A stretch of 42,222 bases of DNA, from assembly GCA_964487565.1 (NCBI GenBank), contig CAZARN010000017.1:1-42222 (forward strand), read 5' to 3'. The stretch is from Phil1 sp964487565. GTDB taxonomy: Bacteria; Bacillota; Clostridia; Christensenellales; CAG-138. Positions 41,770 through 42,222 of the stretch are shown in pieces. Position numbers and translations under genes: made by a program. Position 1 is the first letter of the stretch. Each line of letters starts with the position of its first letter. The notes under the pieces were generated by a model. That model did no database searches and was not told the origin of the DNA. It saw only the letters and a program-made list of their open reading frames with translations.

Positions 41770-42222
41770 ATGAAAATTACCATTGAGCATCTTACGAAAA
41801 AATTCGGCCAGACGACTGCCGTGGATGATCTTTCGGTCACGCTTGAGGACGGCAGGCTCGTGGCGCTGCTCGGCCCTTCGGGCTGCGGCAAATCGACCAT
41901 TCTCAACATGCTTTCGGGCATATTGCCGGCAACGTCCGGCAGAATACTTTTCGATGAGCGCGAGGTGACGGGCCTTGCGCCCGAAAAGCGCAACGTGGGT
42001 CTTGTTTTCCAGAATTACGCGCTCTATCCCCACATGACGGTGGAGGAGAACATATGCTTCCCGCTCGAGATCAAAAAGGTGCCGAAGAAGCAGCGCATTG
42101 AGCGGGCGCGCGAGCTTGCGCAGCTCGTGCGCATATCGGATTACATGCAGCGAAAGCCGTCGGAGCTTTCCGGCGGCCAGCAGCAGCGCGTGGCTCTGGC
42201 CCGCGCCATCGTCATTCACCCC
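41770..42222 (+). CDS. UgpC/MsmK-type ABC importer ATPase (partial, runs off the window)
   Basis: First 151 codons visible; continues past 42222. Walker A GPSGCGKST (35-43), Q-loop VFQNYALYPHMTVEEN (Gln81), signature LSGGQQQRVALARAIV (133-148). The Walker B and the C-terminal regulatory OB domain lie outside. This class energises CUT1 sugar, polyol and glycerol-3-phosphate importers and fits the family 1 binding protein at 37576. ATG 41770 begins 4 bases after the phosphodiesterase stop; the ribosome site (ATTGAGGTGAG) is moderate. The permeases should follow downstream of the window. Confidence 0.93.
   Translation, partial: MKITIEHLTKKFGQTTAVDDLSVTLEDGRLVALLGPSGCGKSTILNMLSGILPATSGRILFDEREVTGLAPEKRNVGLVFQNYALYPHMTVEENICFPLEIKKVPKKQRIERARELAQLVRISDYMQRKPSELSGGQQQRVALARAIVIHP

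Noticed and set aside
1..42222. Mobile elements, CRISPR arrays, tRNA or rRNA genes
   Set aside because: No transposase, integrase, regularly spaced repeat or RNA-gene signature was recognised on either strand; gene order and composition look chromosomal.

Overview
The window is 42 kb of G+C-rich, gene-dense chromosome with Shine-Dalgarno-type starts and short intergenic gaps. The gene content (SpoIID, an RsfA-like Myb-type protein, a HisKA_7TM sensor kinase, a YhaM-type exoribonuclease, DUF1846, BMP-type and sugar-type ABC lipoproteins) points to a high-GC, probably anaerobic member of the Clostridia, of the kind common in animal guts. No tRNA, rRNA, CRISPR array, insertion sequence or phage gene was seen.

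Layout. (1) 98-2692, minus: a membrane-anchored NlpC/P60 cell-wall hydrolase with four peptidoglycan-binding repeats, and a GyrI-like effector-binding protein with two C-terminal membrane helices. (2) 2795-3688, plus: a RimK-type ATP-grasp ligase whose 3' end overlaps the next operon tail to tail. (3) 16472 down to 3649, minus: a six-gene operon of about 12.8 kb, in order a two-module NRPS ending in a thioester reductase (2470 aa), a seven-helix sensor histidine kinase, a REC/HD-GYP response regulator, a stand-alone acyl/aminoacyl-AMP ligase, a stand-alone carrier protein and an Sfp-type phosphopantetheinyl transferase. Gaps are 19 bp or less or are stop/start overlaps, and a good promoter lies just upstream of the NRPS. 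(4) 16610-20736, plus: SpoIID, an RluA-family pseudouridine synthase, an RpiR-family regulator, a DUF2461 protein and an RsfA-like DNA-binding protein. (5) 20788-22075, minus: an ECF sigma factor and a probable membrane anti-sigma partner. (6) 22270-27193, plus: DUF1846 protein, dicarboxylate/amino-acid:cation symporter, PHP phosphoesterase and YhaM-like nuclease, each bounded by clear hairpins or promoters. (7) 27256-30076, minus: a PLP enzyme of the tryptophan-synthase-beta fold and peptidase T. (8) 30258-37524, plus: threonine synthase, a complete BMP-type (nucleoside-like) ABC importer and a HAD phosphatase. (9) 37576 to the window end, plus: a sugar-type solute-binding lipoprotein, a metallo-beta-lactamase-fold hydrolase, an alkaline-phosphatase-superfamily phosphodiesterase and the start of a UgpC/MsmK-type ABC ATPase. 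This looks like the first part of an uptake and degradation locus for a phosphorylated substrate.

The most interesting system is the NRPS operon. It holds what is needed to make an N-capped dipeptide aldehyde: a starter condensation domain fed by the ligase and carrier protein, two amino-acid modules, reductive release and a dedicated PPTase. A phosphorelay ending in a c-di-GMP phosphodiesterase domain is translationally coupled in the middle of the operon. The arrangement suggests a small-molecule signal made and sensed, or gated, by one transcription unit. That is an inference from gene order and domains. A second theme is promoters whose -10 box lies 6-7 bases before the ATG, predicting leaderless mRNAs.
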